From the NCBI GenBank assembly GCA_910578075.1, contig CAJTPK010000023.1:3405-67404 (forward strand): a DNA stretch of 64,000 nt, given 5' to 3'. Origin of the DNA: an uncultured Muribaculaceae bacterium. Its GTDB lineage: Bacteria; Bacteroidota; Bacteroidia; Bacteroidales; Muribaculaceae. A program made the position numbers and the translations under genes. The notes beneath the pieces are model-generated. The model saw only the letters and a program-made list of their open reading frames with translations, did not search any database and was not told the DNA's origin. Below, one piece after another: positions 53,528-62,549 of this stretch; the stretch's first letter is position 1, and each line of letters opens with the position of its first letter.

Positions 53528-55162
53528 ATGGAAAGCAAAGAAGATGTAAGAAAATATGAAAGAGCCCTGGAAGCAATGAGTCCTTTCGAGATAAAAAACA
53601 CTCTGATAAAAATGGCAAAGAAAGGTTCGGAGACATCTACCGATACATACCTGAATGCAGGTAGGGGGAATCCTAACTGGATAGCGACCGCACCGAGGGA
53701 GGCTTTTTTCCTAATAGGAACCTGGGCTGTCGAGACATGCCGTAATGAGGCTTATTCCAAACCCGGTGTGGCGGGTATGCCACCCAAAGAGGGTATAGGA
53801 GACAGTCTGAAGCTCTTCCTGAAGGATAATTCAGCGCGACACGGCGCACATCTCCTTTTGAAAGCTCTTGATTATGCTGAGAACACACTCGGTATTTCCG
53901 CAGATTCTCTTGCATATGAATGGGCTGACGGTATAATCGGAGATCATTATCCTACACCGGTCAGAATGCTTGTCAACTCAGAGAAGATAGTCAAGGCTTA
54001 TCTTGCGCAGGAAATGGGAGATAAAGCGGCAGGACTCGGAGAGGAATATGACCTGTTTGCAACTGAGGGAGGAACAGCGGCAATGTGCTATATCTTCGAT
54101 TCGCTACAGGCTAATCATCTGCTTCACAAGGGGGATTCAGTGGCTCTGATGACTCCGATCTTCACACCTTACATAGAAATTCCACAGCTTGACAGATACA
54201 GCTTTGATGTGACCAACATATATGCGGACTCTGTGGATAAGAATGGTTATCATACATGGCAGTATCCCAAAGAGGAGATGGATAAGCTTCGTGATCCGAA
54301 AATGAAGCTTGTATTCCTTGTCAACCCTTCCAATCCGCCAAGCTATCGTCTGAGTGAGGAATGTATGCAATATCTCGTTGACATCGTGAAAAAGGACAAC
54401 CCCAATCTAATGATTGTCACGGATGATGTCTATGGCACTTTTGCCAAAGATTTCAAGAGTCTGATGTATATTCTCCCGCAGAACACACTTTGTGTATATT
54501 CATTCTCAAAGTATTTCGGTGCTACAGGATGGCGTCTCGCAGTGATAGCCGCCGCCAAGGAAAATATCTTCGACAAGCTGATAGCAGGTGAATCCAAGGA
54601 ATGTCTTGATGACCTCAAAAAGAGATATGGCTCACTCTCTCTTGAACCCGGGAAAGTCCCGTTTATCGACAGGATGGTGGCCGACAGCCGTGCAGTGGCT
54701 CTGAACCATACGGCAGGACTCTCGACACCTCAGCAGATCCAGATGTCGTTGTTTGCTCTGATGTGTCTGCTTGATACAAAGGATGTATATAAGAAAAAGA
54801 TGCAGGAGATGATCTCCGATCGCCTTGAGGCGCTGTGGAAAGGCACAGGGTTCAAGCTTATCAAAGACCCGATGCGTGTAGGTTATTACAGTGAGATCGA
54901 TCTTATGCTATGGGGCAAAAAGATATATGGCGATGATTTCTGCAATTGGCTTAAGACAAACTATGAGCCTCTTGATGTCGTGCTTCGTCTCGCATCTCAG
55001 ACTTCAGTTGTGCTGCTTAACGGAAGCGGCTTTGATGGCCCGAGCTGGTCTGTGCGTGCATCTCTTGCCAACCTTGATGAGAACGACTATCTGAAGATAG
55101 GCTCATCGCTGCGTTCAATACTTGACGGCTATTATGAAGAATATGAAAATAGCAAGAAATAA
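53528..55162 (+). CDS. aspD: bifunctional aspartate aminotransferase / L-aspartate 4-decarboxylase
   Basis: A 544-residue PLP enzyme, longer than ordinary aminotransferases and of the size of AspD. The PLP lysine is K328 in YSFSKYFGATGWR; the downstream arginine binds phosphate. NAGRGNPNW near the N-terminus and VNPSNPPSYRLS are characteristic of the AspD branch. It converts aspartate to alanine and CO2. Its position directly after aspT matches the two-gene aspartate operon known from Tetragenococcus and other bacteria. Confidence 0.94.
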   Translation: MESKEDVRKYERALEAMSPFEIKNTLIKMAKKGSETSTDTYLNAGRGNPNWIATAPREAFFLIGTWAVETCRNEAYSKPGVAGMPPKEGIGDSLKLFLKDNSARHGAHLLLKALDYAENTLGISADSLAYEWADGIIGDHYPTPVRMLVNSEKIVKAYLAQEMGDKAAGLGEEYDLFATEGGTAAMCYIFDSLQANHLLHKGDSVALMTPIFTPYIEIPQLDRYSFDVTNIYADSVDKNGYHTWQYPKEEMDKLRDPKMKLVFLVNPSNPPSYRLSEECMQYLVDIVKKDNPNLMIVTDDVYGTFAKDFKSLMYILPQNTLCVYSFSKYFGATGWRLAVIAAAKENIFDKLIAGESKECLDDLKKRYGSLSLEPGKVPFIDRMVADSRAVALNHTAGLSTPQQIQMSLFALMCLLDTKDVYKKKMQEMISDRLEALWKGTGFKLIKDPMRVGYYSEIDLMLWGKKIYGDDFCNWLKTNYEPLDVVLRLASQTSVVLLNGSGFDGPSWSVRASLANLDENDYLKIGSSLRSILDGYYEEYENSKK

Positions 55163-55225
55163 TATGTTGTAAAACAGTGTTTTCAGTAATGAAAATGATG
55201 ATAAATCCGCGTGACTGACGGGAGT

Positions 55226-55284
55226 CTCCACCTTAATCTGAAAAAATGATAAAATTTGCAGATTAAGGTGGAGTTTTCTTGTTT
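55226..55284 (+). terminator. terminator of the aspT-aspD operon
   Basis: A perfect 15-bp stem, CTCCACCTTAATCTG (55226-55240) with its complement at 55259-55273, then TTTTCTTGTTT. Confidence 0.9.
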
Positions 55285-55313
55285 AAAACGTTCTTCTATT
55301 AGAAAACTTTAAT

Positions 55314-55321
55314 TATCTTTG
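55314..55321 (+). promoter_or_regulatory. -7 box for aspA
   Basis: TATCTTTG matches TAnnTTTG and would give a leader of about 84 nt. No good -33 element at the usual spacing. Confidence 0.45.
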
Positions 55322-55411
55322 TGAATTCATTCCTTGGCTGTCGAATTTGCCGCGAGGGATGAAAACGATAGAAATTTTACCTTAAATAAAAACCATAAAA
55401 GCATTCTTACA

Positions 55412-56851
55412 ATGGAAACCACAATCAAAAAGGGCTTTCGCGAGGAATCAGACCTTATAGGTGCCCGCGAAGTTCCTGAGTCCGCGCTTTACGGTGTGCA
55501 GACTCTGAGAGGAATTGAGAATTTTGAGATAAGTAAATTTCATTTAAGAGAATATCCTTTGTTTATCAAAGGTCTCGCTATCACAAAATGGGGTGCTACA
55601 GTTGCAAACCATGAGTTGGGTCTTGTCAGCGATGAACAGTATGCCGCGATCGTACAGGCATGCAAGGAGCTGATCGAGGGTAAGCATTCCGAGCAGTTCC
55701 CGATCGACATGATTCAAGGTGGCGCCGGAACCACTACCAACATGAACGCCAATGAGGTTATCGCCAACCGTGCGCTTGAAATCATGGGCCACAAACGCGG
55801 AGAATATCAATATTGCTCCCCCAATGATATCGTTAATTGCGCGCAGTCAACCAATGATGCATATCCGACGGCAATTCATATCGGAATGTATTATTCACAT
55901 CTCCGTTTCCTGGAGCATTATGAGAAGCTGATAGCTTCATTCCGCAAAAAGGCTGAGGAATTCAAGAATGTTATAAAGATGGGTCGTACCCAGCTTGAAG
56001 ATGCAGTCCCGATGACACTGGGCCAGACATTCAGCGGTTTTGCTTCAATCCTTGAGGATGAAATCAAGCATCTTAACGAGGCTGCCAATGATTTCCTGAC
56101 GGTGAATATGGGTGCGACTGCTATCGGTACCGGAATATGCGCCGAACCCGGCTATGCCGAGAAATGTGTTGCCGCTCTTGCCGAGATCACAGGATGGGAT
56201 ATTAAACTTTCCGGAGATCTGGTTGGTGCTACTTCCGATACTTCATGCCTTGTAGGTTATGCATCAGCATTGAAGCGTGTTGCGGTGAAGATGAATAAGA
56301 TTTGTAATGACCTCCGTCTGCTTGCAAGCGGTCCGCGCTGTGGTCTCGGAGAATTCAATCTTCCGGCTATGCAGCCTGGTTCATCAATCATGCCCGGTAA
56401 GGTAAATCCTGTTATTCCCGAGGTTATGAACCAGATTTGCTACAAGGTTATCGGTAATGAACTCTGTGTGACAATGTCGGGAGAGGCTGCCCAGATGGAG
56501 CTGAACGCAATGGAGCCGGTTATGGCACAATGCGATTTTGAGTCAGTTGATCTTATGATAAACGGATTTGACACACTGCGCACCCGTTGCGTTGACGGAA
56601 TCACTGCCAATGAGGATAAATGCCGTTCAAATGTGCATAACAGCATCGGTGTTGTAACAGCATTGAATCCGGTTATAGGTTATAAGAACTCTACCAAGAT
56701 TGCAAAAGAAGCAATGGAGACCGGAAGAAGTGTATACGATCTTGTTCTCGAACATGACATCCTTGATAAGGCTGATCTTGACAAGATCCTGTCTCCAGAG
56801 AATATGATCAAACCGGTGAAACTTGATATCCACCCGAAGAAACATCTCTGA
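55412..56851 (+). CDS. aspA: aspartate ammonia-lyase (aspartase)
   Basis: A 479-residue enzyme of the fumarase II/aspartase family that deaminates aspartate to fumarate and ammonia. The family signature GSSIMPGKVNP is intact, with the preceding ATSDTSCLVGYASALKRVA region. I chose the ATG at 55412 (METTIKKGFREESDLIGARE), where homology begins, over the in-frame start at 55334, which lies in the promoter leader. It runs after its own promoter. Fumarate from this reaction can serve anaerobic respiration, tying the island to the Dcu carrier and class I fumarase. Confidence 0.94.
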   Translation: METTIKKGFREESDLIGAREVPESALYGVQTLRGIENFEISKFHLREYPLFIKGLAITKWGATVANHELGLVSDEQYAAIVQACKELIEGKHSEQFPIDMIQGGAGTTTNMNANEVIANRALEIMGHKRGEYQYCSPNDIVNCAQSTNDAYPTAIHIGMYYSHLRFLEHYEKLIASFRKKAEEFKNVIKMGRTQLEDAVPMTLGQTFSGFASILEDEIKHLNEAANDFLTVNMGATAIGTGICAEPGYAEKCVAALAEITGWDIKLSGDLVGATSDTSCLVGYASALKRVAVKMNKICNDLRLLASGPRCGLGEFNLPAMQPGSSIMPGKVNPVIPEVMNQICYKVIGNELCVTMSGEAAQMELNAMEPVMAQCDFESVDLMINGFDTLRTRCVDGITANEDKCRSNVHNSIGVVTALNPVIGYKNSTKIAKEAMETGRSVYDLVLEHDILDKADLDKILSPENMIKPVKLDIHPKKHL

Positions 56852-56876
56852 TAATCTACTTAAGAGTAATTAATTC

Positions 56877-56915
56877 AGCGGAGAATCTGTGACTATGGAT
56901 TCTCCGCTATTTTTA
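56877..56915 (+). terminator. terminator of aspA
   Basis: AGCGGAGAATC (56877-56887) pairs with GATTCTCCGCT (56898-56908), followed by ATTTTTATG. Confidence 0.88.
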
Positions 56916-56940
56916 TGTCTTGTTTAATGAAATTTTTCAT

Positions 56941-56948
56941 TAATTTTG
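56941..56948 (+). promoter_or_regulatory. -7 box for the serine hydrolase gene
   Basis: TAATTTTG, with CTTG 18 bp upstream (56919-56922), one base short of the usual spacing. It would start transcription near 56955. That rules out the in-frame TTG inside the box as the translation start. Confidence 0.55.
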
Positions 56949-56963
56949 TTGAAAAATTTTATT

Positions 56964-58262
56964 GTGAAGAGAAAGAATATTAAGGATAGCACCATATACA
57001 TCATCGGATTCTGTATTGCGGCGTTTGCCGCCATATGTATTTTCCGCCCTGCGCATGAGGCGGCAAAAGAGAAAGCGGAGGCGGGATTGGCTGCAGGAAA
57101 TCGTTGGATAGACACTCTGTGTAATAACTCATCTGATTATGAACCGCTATATCCGATGGAAAAGGATGTGGAACGTTTTATGTCTAAATGGGATATTAAG
57201 GGGTTGTCGCTTGCCGTATCGCGTAATGACTCTCTTGTTTTTGCCAAAGGATTCGGTTGGGCGGACAAGGAGCGGGGTGAGATGATGGAGGCCAATCATA
57301 TCATGCGCATCGCTTCCGCCTCAAAACTTGTCACAGCAGCTGCCATAATGAAACTTGTGGAAGAAGGGAAACTTAGTCTTGAAAGCAGAGTGTTGGGTGA
57401 AGGTGGTATTCTAAACCGGAAGGATTTCACTGAGTCCATAAAGGATCATCGCATGGATTCGATAACAGTGGAGCATCTGCTGAGGCATGAAGGCGGGTTT
57501 ACCCTTGGTGCCGGGGATCCGATGTTCAATACAGTGGAACTTAAAAAAGCCAAGCATCTCACCAAGGCTCCGACTAACGAGGAGCTTGTAAGAATCGTGC
57601 TCGGCAGAAGACTCGGTTTCCAACCCGGAAACGGGCGCAGGTATTCAAATTTCGGATATATGCTTCTATCTCTGGTGATAGAGAAGATAAGCGGGGATAA
57701 TTATTGGGATTATGTGAAAGAGAATATTCTCTATCCGGCGGGAGTGTATGGTTTTATGCCTGCTGCCAATTATTATTCAGAAAAAAATCCGCGTGAGGTG
57801 AAATATTATTCACCTGACGCGGAATTGGTTGAGGATATAAACACCCCCGGCAAGATGGTTGACCGTTGTTACGGAGGTGCAAACATCAATGCGTTGCTTG
57901 GTGCGGGGGGCTGGTGTGCCTCCGCGGCAGATCTGTGCCGCTTTGTTGCTGCAATAGATGGAGATTCCCGTTTTAAAGATGTATTGAAACCGGAAAGCGT
58001 ATCCCGTATGACAGCCCATCGAGACAAAGAGAAAATATGTTTCGGATGGACAGAGTCAGATGAAAATGGGAGGTGGACGAGAAGCGGCACCCTGTCATCG
58101 GCACATGCCCTTATCATGCGTTTTCCGGATGGAGAGTGCTGGGTTATTACCATGAATTCAGGTGTATGGACAGGCTATAAATTCACGCGTTCCCTTGAGA
58201 ACCTTGTCAATACACTGAGATCGCGTTATTCCGGACATCTTCCATCACGCGATTTGTTCTGA
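56964..58262 (+). CDS. membrane-anchored serine hydrolase (class C beta-lactamase / PBP family)
   Basis: A 432-residue penicillin-binding-protein-like hydrolase. An N-terminal membrane helix (about 12-27) precedes the domain. The active-site SxxK is SASK (S118-K121, counting from the GTG at 56964), the second motif is the YSN in GRRYSNFGYM, and a C-terminal HxG-like RSGT region follows. Related proteins act as esterases or D-amino acid peptidases rather than true beta-lactamases. I chose GTG at 56964 because the upstream in-frame TTG (56946) lies in the predicted -7 box; no ATG is near. The start is the least certain part. Confidence 0.8.
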   Translation: MKRKNIKDSTIYIIGFCIAAFAAICIFRPAHEAAKEKAEAGLAAGNRWIDTLCNNSSDYEPLYPMEKDVERFMSKWDIKGLSLAVSRNDSLVFAKGFGWADKERGEMMEANHIMRIASASKLVTAAAIMKLVEEGKLSLESRVLGEGGILNRKDFTESIKDHRMDSITVEHLLRHEGGFTLGAGDPMFNTVELKKAKHLTKAPTNEELVRIVLGRRLGFQPGNGRRYSNFGYMLLSLVIEKISGDNYWDYVKENILYPAGVYGFMPAANYYSEKNPREVKYYSPDAELVEDINTPGKMVDRCYGGANINALLGAGGWCASAADLCRFVAAIDGDSRFKDVLKPESVSRMTAHRDKEKICFGWTESDENGRWTRSGTLSSAHALIMRFPDGECWVITMNSGVWTGYKFTRSLENLVNTLRSRYSGHLPSRDLF

Positions 58263-58272
58263 TTCTGTCAGT

Positions 58273-59643
58273 TTATTCAGATTCTGTCTCTCCGCTCACT
58301 TCTTTACCAAATATGTTTGTCACCAGTGCGCCTGCTGCCATCACGGCTGCTGATACACTCAGCACGAGCATTGCTCCACCTGATTTAAGAAGTATCGGGA
58401 TGACGAAAACTCCGAGCACGGCACCGATTTTCCCTATAGAGGCCGCGAGACCGACTCCTTGCCCGCGTTGCTCAACGGGATAAATATGCGGCGGGAGTAC
58501 ATACGTTATCAGGTGTGGACCCATATTCAAAAACAATTCGAAAGCCATGAACGCACCTATGGAGATCCACTTGTTCCATGCGAAATGATATGACAGAAGG
58601 AGGATCACCAGTGAGACAGCGCACATCCAGAAACCGACAGACTGTATGGCCGTGAGACTTTTGCGCCGGTTGATAAGTATAAGACCCCAGATGAATCCGG
58701 GAAGAATTATGCAGCTTATCCAGAGTGTGATCTCAACTGAAGAAGTCACATGGAATATGGCATTTTCTCCGGCAGTGAAATGCTCAAGACCGAGTGCCAT
58801 CACAAGGATGGGAAGAAAGACACCGATACCATAGACACCGAGTCCTTCGCATGCCCATGGCACACCACTGAGTATCACCTTTTTCCAATTGGTGGATATG
58901 AAGGAAAGCATGGATGTTTTCTGCGAAGCAGCCTGAGGTTGTGACGTGGTTGCGTCTTGCGATATTGTCACATTCGCTCCAAGGAATTTTTTTACCGCAG
59001 TCTCTGCTTTCTGTGTCATGCCATGGTCAAGTAGCCATTTCGGACTCTCATAGAATCTTATTCTAAGAATGAACATGACGGCTGCGGTGATTGCAATTAT
59101 CCACAGAAGTTTTGGCCACGCATCGGCAGACTTCCAGCAAGTGAGCAGTGCGAAACATATTGCAGCTACAATAATGTTTCCAAGCGCACAGGCTGCTTTG
59201 GCAACGCCTACCATCAGCGAGCGATATTTCACCGGCATGAGTTCGGATACATAGTCGGAATCGAGACTGTATTCTCCACCAATGCCGAGTCCTACGAAGA
59301 AGAGACATATTGTCAGCACCGCGACAGATGGAAACAGAATAGCGATAACGCAGGATACAAATATCATTGCCGGGCAGAACCGGAAGAAGAAAAGGTAGCC
59401 GTATCGGTCACTCAGTCTTCCGAAAATCACAGATCCGATCGCTATGCCAATAAGGTCGATAGCACCGATAAGACCTTGCATGAACGAAGATAGCTCCGGA
59501 TGCATGATTATGTTCAGCATCGGGATGATGATGCCGGCGAGTGTAGCCACCGCCGTGCCGATCATCTGACCCAATGAAGAAACAAATACTATGTAATAAT
59601 GGCGGGGCGTGAGCCTCATTGTCGCCATATCCACCGTTTTCAT
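58273..59643 (-). CDS. MFS transporter (metabolite:H+ symporter type)
   Basis: A 456-residue, 12-helix MFS protein. The loop 2-3 motif GRLSDRYG is present, and GLGIGGEYSLDSDYVSELMP with RSLMVGV after helix 4 resembles the sugar/organic acid (SP and AAHS) branches. A hydrophilic loop of about 35 residues (about 215-250) lies in the middle. The start is 10 bp after the urea transporter stop, so the two are probably co-transcribed. The substrate is unknown. Confidence 0.85.
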   Translation of the reverse strand: MKTVDMATMRLTPRHYYIVFVSSLGQMIGTAVATLAGIIIPMLNIIMHPELSSFMQGLIGAIDLIGIAIGSVIFGRLSDRYGYLFFFRFCPAMIFVSCVIAILFPSVAVLTICLFFVGLGIGGEYSLDSDYVSELMPVKYRSLMVGVAKAACALGNIIVAAICFALLTCWKSADAWPKLLWIIAITAAVMFILRIRFYESPKWLLDHGMTQKAETAVKKFLGANVTISQDATTSQPQAASQKTSMLSFISTNWKKVILSGVPWACEGLGVYGIGVFLPILVMALGLEHFTAGENAIFHVTSSVEITLWISCIILPGFIWGLILINRRKSLTAIQSVGFWMCAVSLVILLLSYHFAWNKWISIGAFMAFELFLNMGPHLITYVLPPHIYPVEQRGQGVGLAASIGKIGAVLGVFVIPILLKSGGAMLVLSVSAAVMAAGALVTNIFGKEVSGETESE

Positions 59644-59653
59644 AACTTTAAAA

Positions 59654-60610
59654 TTAATTGCTCTTAGGCATTAAGAATTGATAATTGGGGAATAAGAACA
59701 GCCATGTGGCAACGCAGAACGGACCGGTCAGTGTGGGCAGACCCATCGGGGAGAAGAATGCATTCATGGCAGCCTGAATGAATACAGTGGCGATAACGCC
59801 TATTATTGTCCATATCGCGGCTTTCCATGTGAAGTTGCAGTAAGTGGCTCCTAATGCGATACCGGTAAGCACTGCGCTGAATCCGTACAGACCGTTGGCG
59901 ATGTCTGCGCCCGGACCTTTCCATGCTATCACAATCAGTAATGCCAATGCTGAAGATATCGCAGCCCACATCGTAGCTCGCCAGCTACTGACAGCCAGCG
60001 CAGCGAGGAAGAATATACCGGTAACCCATGAGTTGATGAGGAATACCTGGGAAAGACCTTTGAGCCAGTATTGGACGAGTCCCCAGAAGTGCATGTCAAG
60101 AGTTTCCTGTGCACCGAGTGGAAGCTCAGGGGTGCCCATGTGTATGGCCGGCATGCCGTTGAACAGACGGGCAGCAAGCAGGAAGAACCATGTGCACAAT
60201 ACGAATGGGAATGTGAATGTAGACATTTTCCAGCGTCCCCAGATATTGTCAAGTCCTGTTCTTACCCATGTTGTCATGGCTGCGCAAAGAATAAGGCCGA
60301 GCCACATCCATATTGTATTACCGAGGAAGGTGGGGAATGCGCAACCGACAAGGCATCCGTTGAAACCCCACAGACCTTGTCCTCCCTTTGTGTCAGGAAG
60401 CTGGAGGATATAACCGGTCAAGGTCGAAACTGCCGCACCAAGAAGAAGTCCCCATGCCACAATGCCTATCCCTTCTTCATATGCACCCCAGAAGATGCCA
60501 ATGGTGAACAGTAGTCCTGTCCACATTGAATCCTGAAACATAACCTGTCCGATGCCGCGGAACAGGGTTCGTGGAAATTCACGGACTGTTTGTTTTAGTG
60601 TGTAAATCAT
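59654..60610 (-). CDS. urea transporter family protein
   Basis: A 318-residue UT-family channel. Two inverted halves carry the repeated signatures LPDTKGGQGLWGFNGCLVGCAF (split over residues 70-95) and the related DIANGLYGFSAVLTGIALG. These NG(x)L(x)G motifs mark urea channels. The N-terminus has FRGIGQVMFQDSMWTGLLF, also typical. No urease genes are visible nearby, so urea may be used elsewhere or another small amide passes. It is followed at 10 bp by the MFS gene. Confidence 0.88.
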   Translation of the reverse strand: MIYTLKQTVREFPRTLFRGIGQVMFQDSMWTGLLFTIGIFWGAYEEGIGIVAWGLLLGAAVSTLTGYILQLPDTKGGQGLWGFNGCLVGCAFPTFLGNTIWMWLGLILCAAMTTWVRTGLDNIWGRWKMSTFTFPFVLCTWFFLLAARLFNGMPAIHMGTPELPLGAQETLDMHFWGLVQYWLKGLSQVFLINSWVTGIFFLAALAVSSWRATMWAAISSALALLIVIAWKGPGADIANGLYGFSAVLTGIALGATYCNFTWKAAIWTIIGVIATVFIQAAMNAFFSPMGLPTLTGPFCVATWLFLFPNYQFLMPKSN

Positions 60611-60794
60611 AGTCAGTATTTTTTGATTTTGTTTTGTCGAATCTTTAAGAACCTTAGGATCTTTAAGGTCTTTAGGGACCTTAGAGACCTTAAGGATTTT
60701 AAGGACCTTAAAGAATTAAGGGTCGTTGACGAGAGTGTTTTGAACTCTTGTTTAAAATTAAACGTTTTTAATAAAAAATAAGTTTTTCAGTATT
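60611..60794. repeat. divergent gap with 9-bp ACCTTAAGG repeats
   Basis: Between the urea transporter and the channel gene. About nine units of consensus ACCTTAAGG run from 60641 to 60722. The flanks are A/T-rich. I found no good promoter match for either gene. Confidence 0.7.
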
Positions 60795-61631
60795 ATGAAT
60801 ATTCACACGTTAGCTAATTTTCTAAGAAGTAGGGGAGTGCTCATGATCTTACATGTAACGATCATGCTTCTGTCTGCATGGCTTATATATATAATATCTG
60901 TTGATACGTTCAAGAATGTATCATTCTATCAGCAGCCTAAATTCCAGCGGCAGCAGTTCTGGATATGCGTGGTCTTCATGGCGGATTTCTTTATAGAATT
61001 TTTCCTCTCGCATGATAAGAAACACTACCTCGCAACCCATTTTATATTCTTTATTGTCTCTATTCCTTATCAAGCAATTCTCTATCATTTCGGTTGGGAG
61101 TTGTCGAAGGATGTGTCTTATCTTATCCGTTATATGCCTTTGATCAGGGGTGGATATGCAATGGCTATAGTTGTAAGCTGGTTTACATATAATAAGGCAA
61201 CCGGGTTATTTTTTACATATCTGATAACCTTGTTTTCTACGGTCTATTTCGCCAGCCTTACTTTTTATCTTTTCGAATATAAGGTTAATACAGGAGTCCA
61301 CAATTATCAGGATGCCCTATGGTGGGCAGCCATGGATGTCACTACAGTGGGTTCAAACATAGAGGCTGTGACAGGAGTGGGTAGAGTGCTTTCGGTGCTT
61401 CTTGCGGCATTGGGTATGATGATGTTCCCGATCTTTACGGTTTATGTCACAAATCTTATAACAACGCGAAACAAGGAGGCTGGAACGCATAACGATGAGA
61501 TCTCTCTTGTGAAAGCCTACCGTATGTTCGTAAAAAAACACCCCGACCAGGCCGGGGTGCTTAGGGATGAGACGTCAGGAAAGGATTCCGGGTCAGCTCC
61601 GTCAGACGGTAGCGTTAAGGGTGGGAGTTAA
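60795..61631 (+). CDS. K+-channel-like (voltage-gated-type ion transporter) protein with altered filter
   Basis: A 278-residue membrane protein with about six helices (about 17-37, 53-71, 80-97, 118-133, 136-160, 198-222). A pore-like segment DALWWAAMDVTTVGSNIEAV lies before the last helix. The filter position reads TTVGSN (183-188) instead of the usual TVGYG. The fourth helix carries few positive charges, so voltage sensing is doubtful. The last 30 bp overlap the convergent SPFH gene; residues 249-255 are encoded by the SPFH terminator. Ion selectivity is unknown. Confidence 0.72.
   Translation: MNIHTLANFLRSRGVLMILHVTIMLLSAWLIYIISVDTFKNVSFYQQPKFQRQQFWICVVFMADFFIEFFLSHDKKHYLATHFIFFIVSIPYQAILYHFGWELSKDVSYLIRYMPLIRGGYAMAIVVSWFTYNKATGLFFTYLITLFSTVYFASLTFYLFEYKVNTGVHNYQDALWWAAMDVTTVGSNIEAVTGVGRVLSVLLAALGMMMFPIFTVYVTNLITTRNKEAGTHNDEISLVKAYRMFVKKHPDQAGVLRDETSGKDSGSAPSDGSVKGGS
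61532..61560 (-). terminator. terminator of the SPFH gene inside the channel coding sequence
   Basis: On the minus strand CACCCCG, loop gcctggt, CGGGGTG and seven T (61538-61532). It lies 43 bp after the SPFH stop and within the last quarter of the convergent channel gene. Confidence 0.85.
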
Positions 61632-62531
61632 CGGCTCGTCGGCACAAAGCACAGCGAGCAGGTTGCCGACCATAGATGCTTTCTGATCGTTTGTAAGATT
61701 AACCACACCTTTTGTCTCAAGGGTGGAGAGAGCCATCTCAACCATTGATACGGCACCTTCCACTATTTTCTCTCTGGCTGTTATGATGGCTGAAGCCTGT
61801 TGCCGGCGAAGCATGACAGCCGCGATTTCCGGAGCATATGCCAGATAATTCAAGCGTGCCTCAACAACTTCCATACCTGCCATGGCAAGCCGTTCATTGA
61901 TTTTCTTCTCAAGAAGATCGTTGATTTCCTGTCCGCTGTCGCGGAGTGTAAGTTCATTAGGATCACCGGAATCTGTCTGGTCGTAGGCGAAATGACCTGT
62001 TACCTCACGTAATGCCGCATCGCTTTGTATGCGCACGAAATTTTGCAATGCCGCGTTGTTGACAGATGCTGTCTGAGCTCCAAGACTTTGTGAATCAAGA
62101 TCGAAAACAACCTTGTAGGTGTCTTTTATTTTCCATACAAGCACCATACCGATAAGCACGGGATTTCCAACCTTGTCGTTGACCTTTATAGGTTCGATAT
62201 CCATATTTCGTATTCTCAACGAAAGCTTTTTACGGCTCAGGAACGGGTTTACCCAATAATATCCAACCCGTTTGCAGGTGCCTTTGTATTTACCGAAGAA
62301 AATCATCACACGTGCAACATTCGGTTCCTGCACAAAATATCCAACGCAACCCAATATGAATATGATGAATAACGGAACTGTTATACCTGCAGCAAGTCCG
62401 GGATTATCCCCTGCCCAGGTTATCATGCTGAACGCCATGAGGGCGGGGAGCAATATAAAGGTTATGAAGATCATGGCGAAGCCATTGATGCAAAGACCTT
62501 TGTATTCGAATTCGTGATTTTGATTGTCCAT
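61602..62531 (-). CDS. SPFH/Band 7 (stomatin-prohibitin-like) membrane protein
   Basis: A 309-residue protein with two N-terminal membrane helices (about 15-37 and 43-66), an SPFH domain (about 70-230; NVARVMIFFGKYKGTCKRVG, then LLEKKINERLAMAGMEVVEARLNYLAYAPEIA) and a C-terminal helical segment. Members scaffold membrane microdomains. It follows the lipoprotein gene by 18 bp on the same strand. Its tail overlaps the convergent channel gene by 30 bp. Confidence 0.9.
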   Translation of the reverse strand: MDNQNHEFEYKGLCINGFAMIFITFILLPALMAFSMITWAGDNPGLAAGITVPLFIIFILGCVGYFVQEPNVARVMIFFGKYKGTCKRVGYYWVNPFLSRKKLSLRIRNMDIEPIKVNDKVGNPVLIGMVLVWKIKDTYKVVFDLDSQSLGAQTASVNNAALQNFVRIQSDAALREVTGHFAYDQTDSGDPNELTLRDSGQEINDLLEKKINERLAMAGMEVVEARLNYLAYAPEIAAVMLRRQQASAIITAREKIVEGAVSMVEMALSTLETKGVVNLTNDQKASMVGNLLAVLCADEPLTPTLNATV

Positions 62532-62549
62532 ATATATTATTGTTACTAT

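Noticed and set aside
60641..60722. Repeat tract considered as a CRISPR array
   Set aside because: Units are only 9 bp with no unique spacers and no cas genes in the window.
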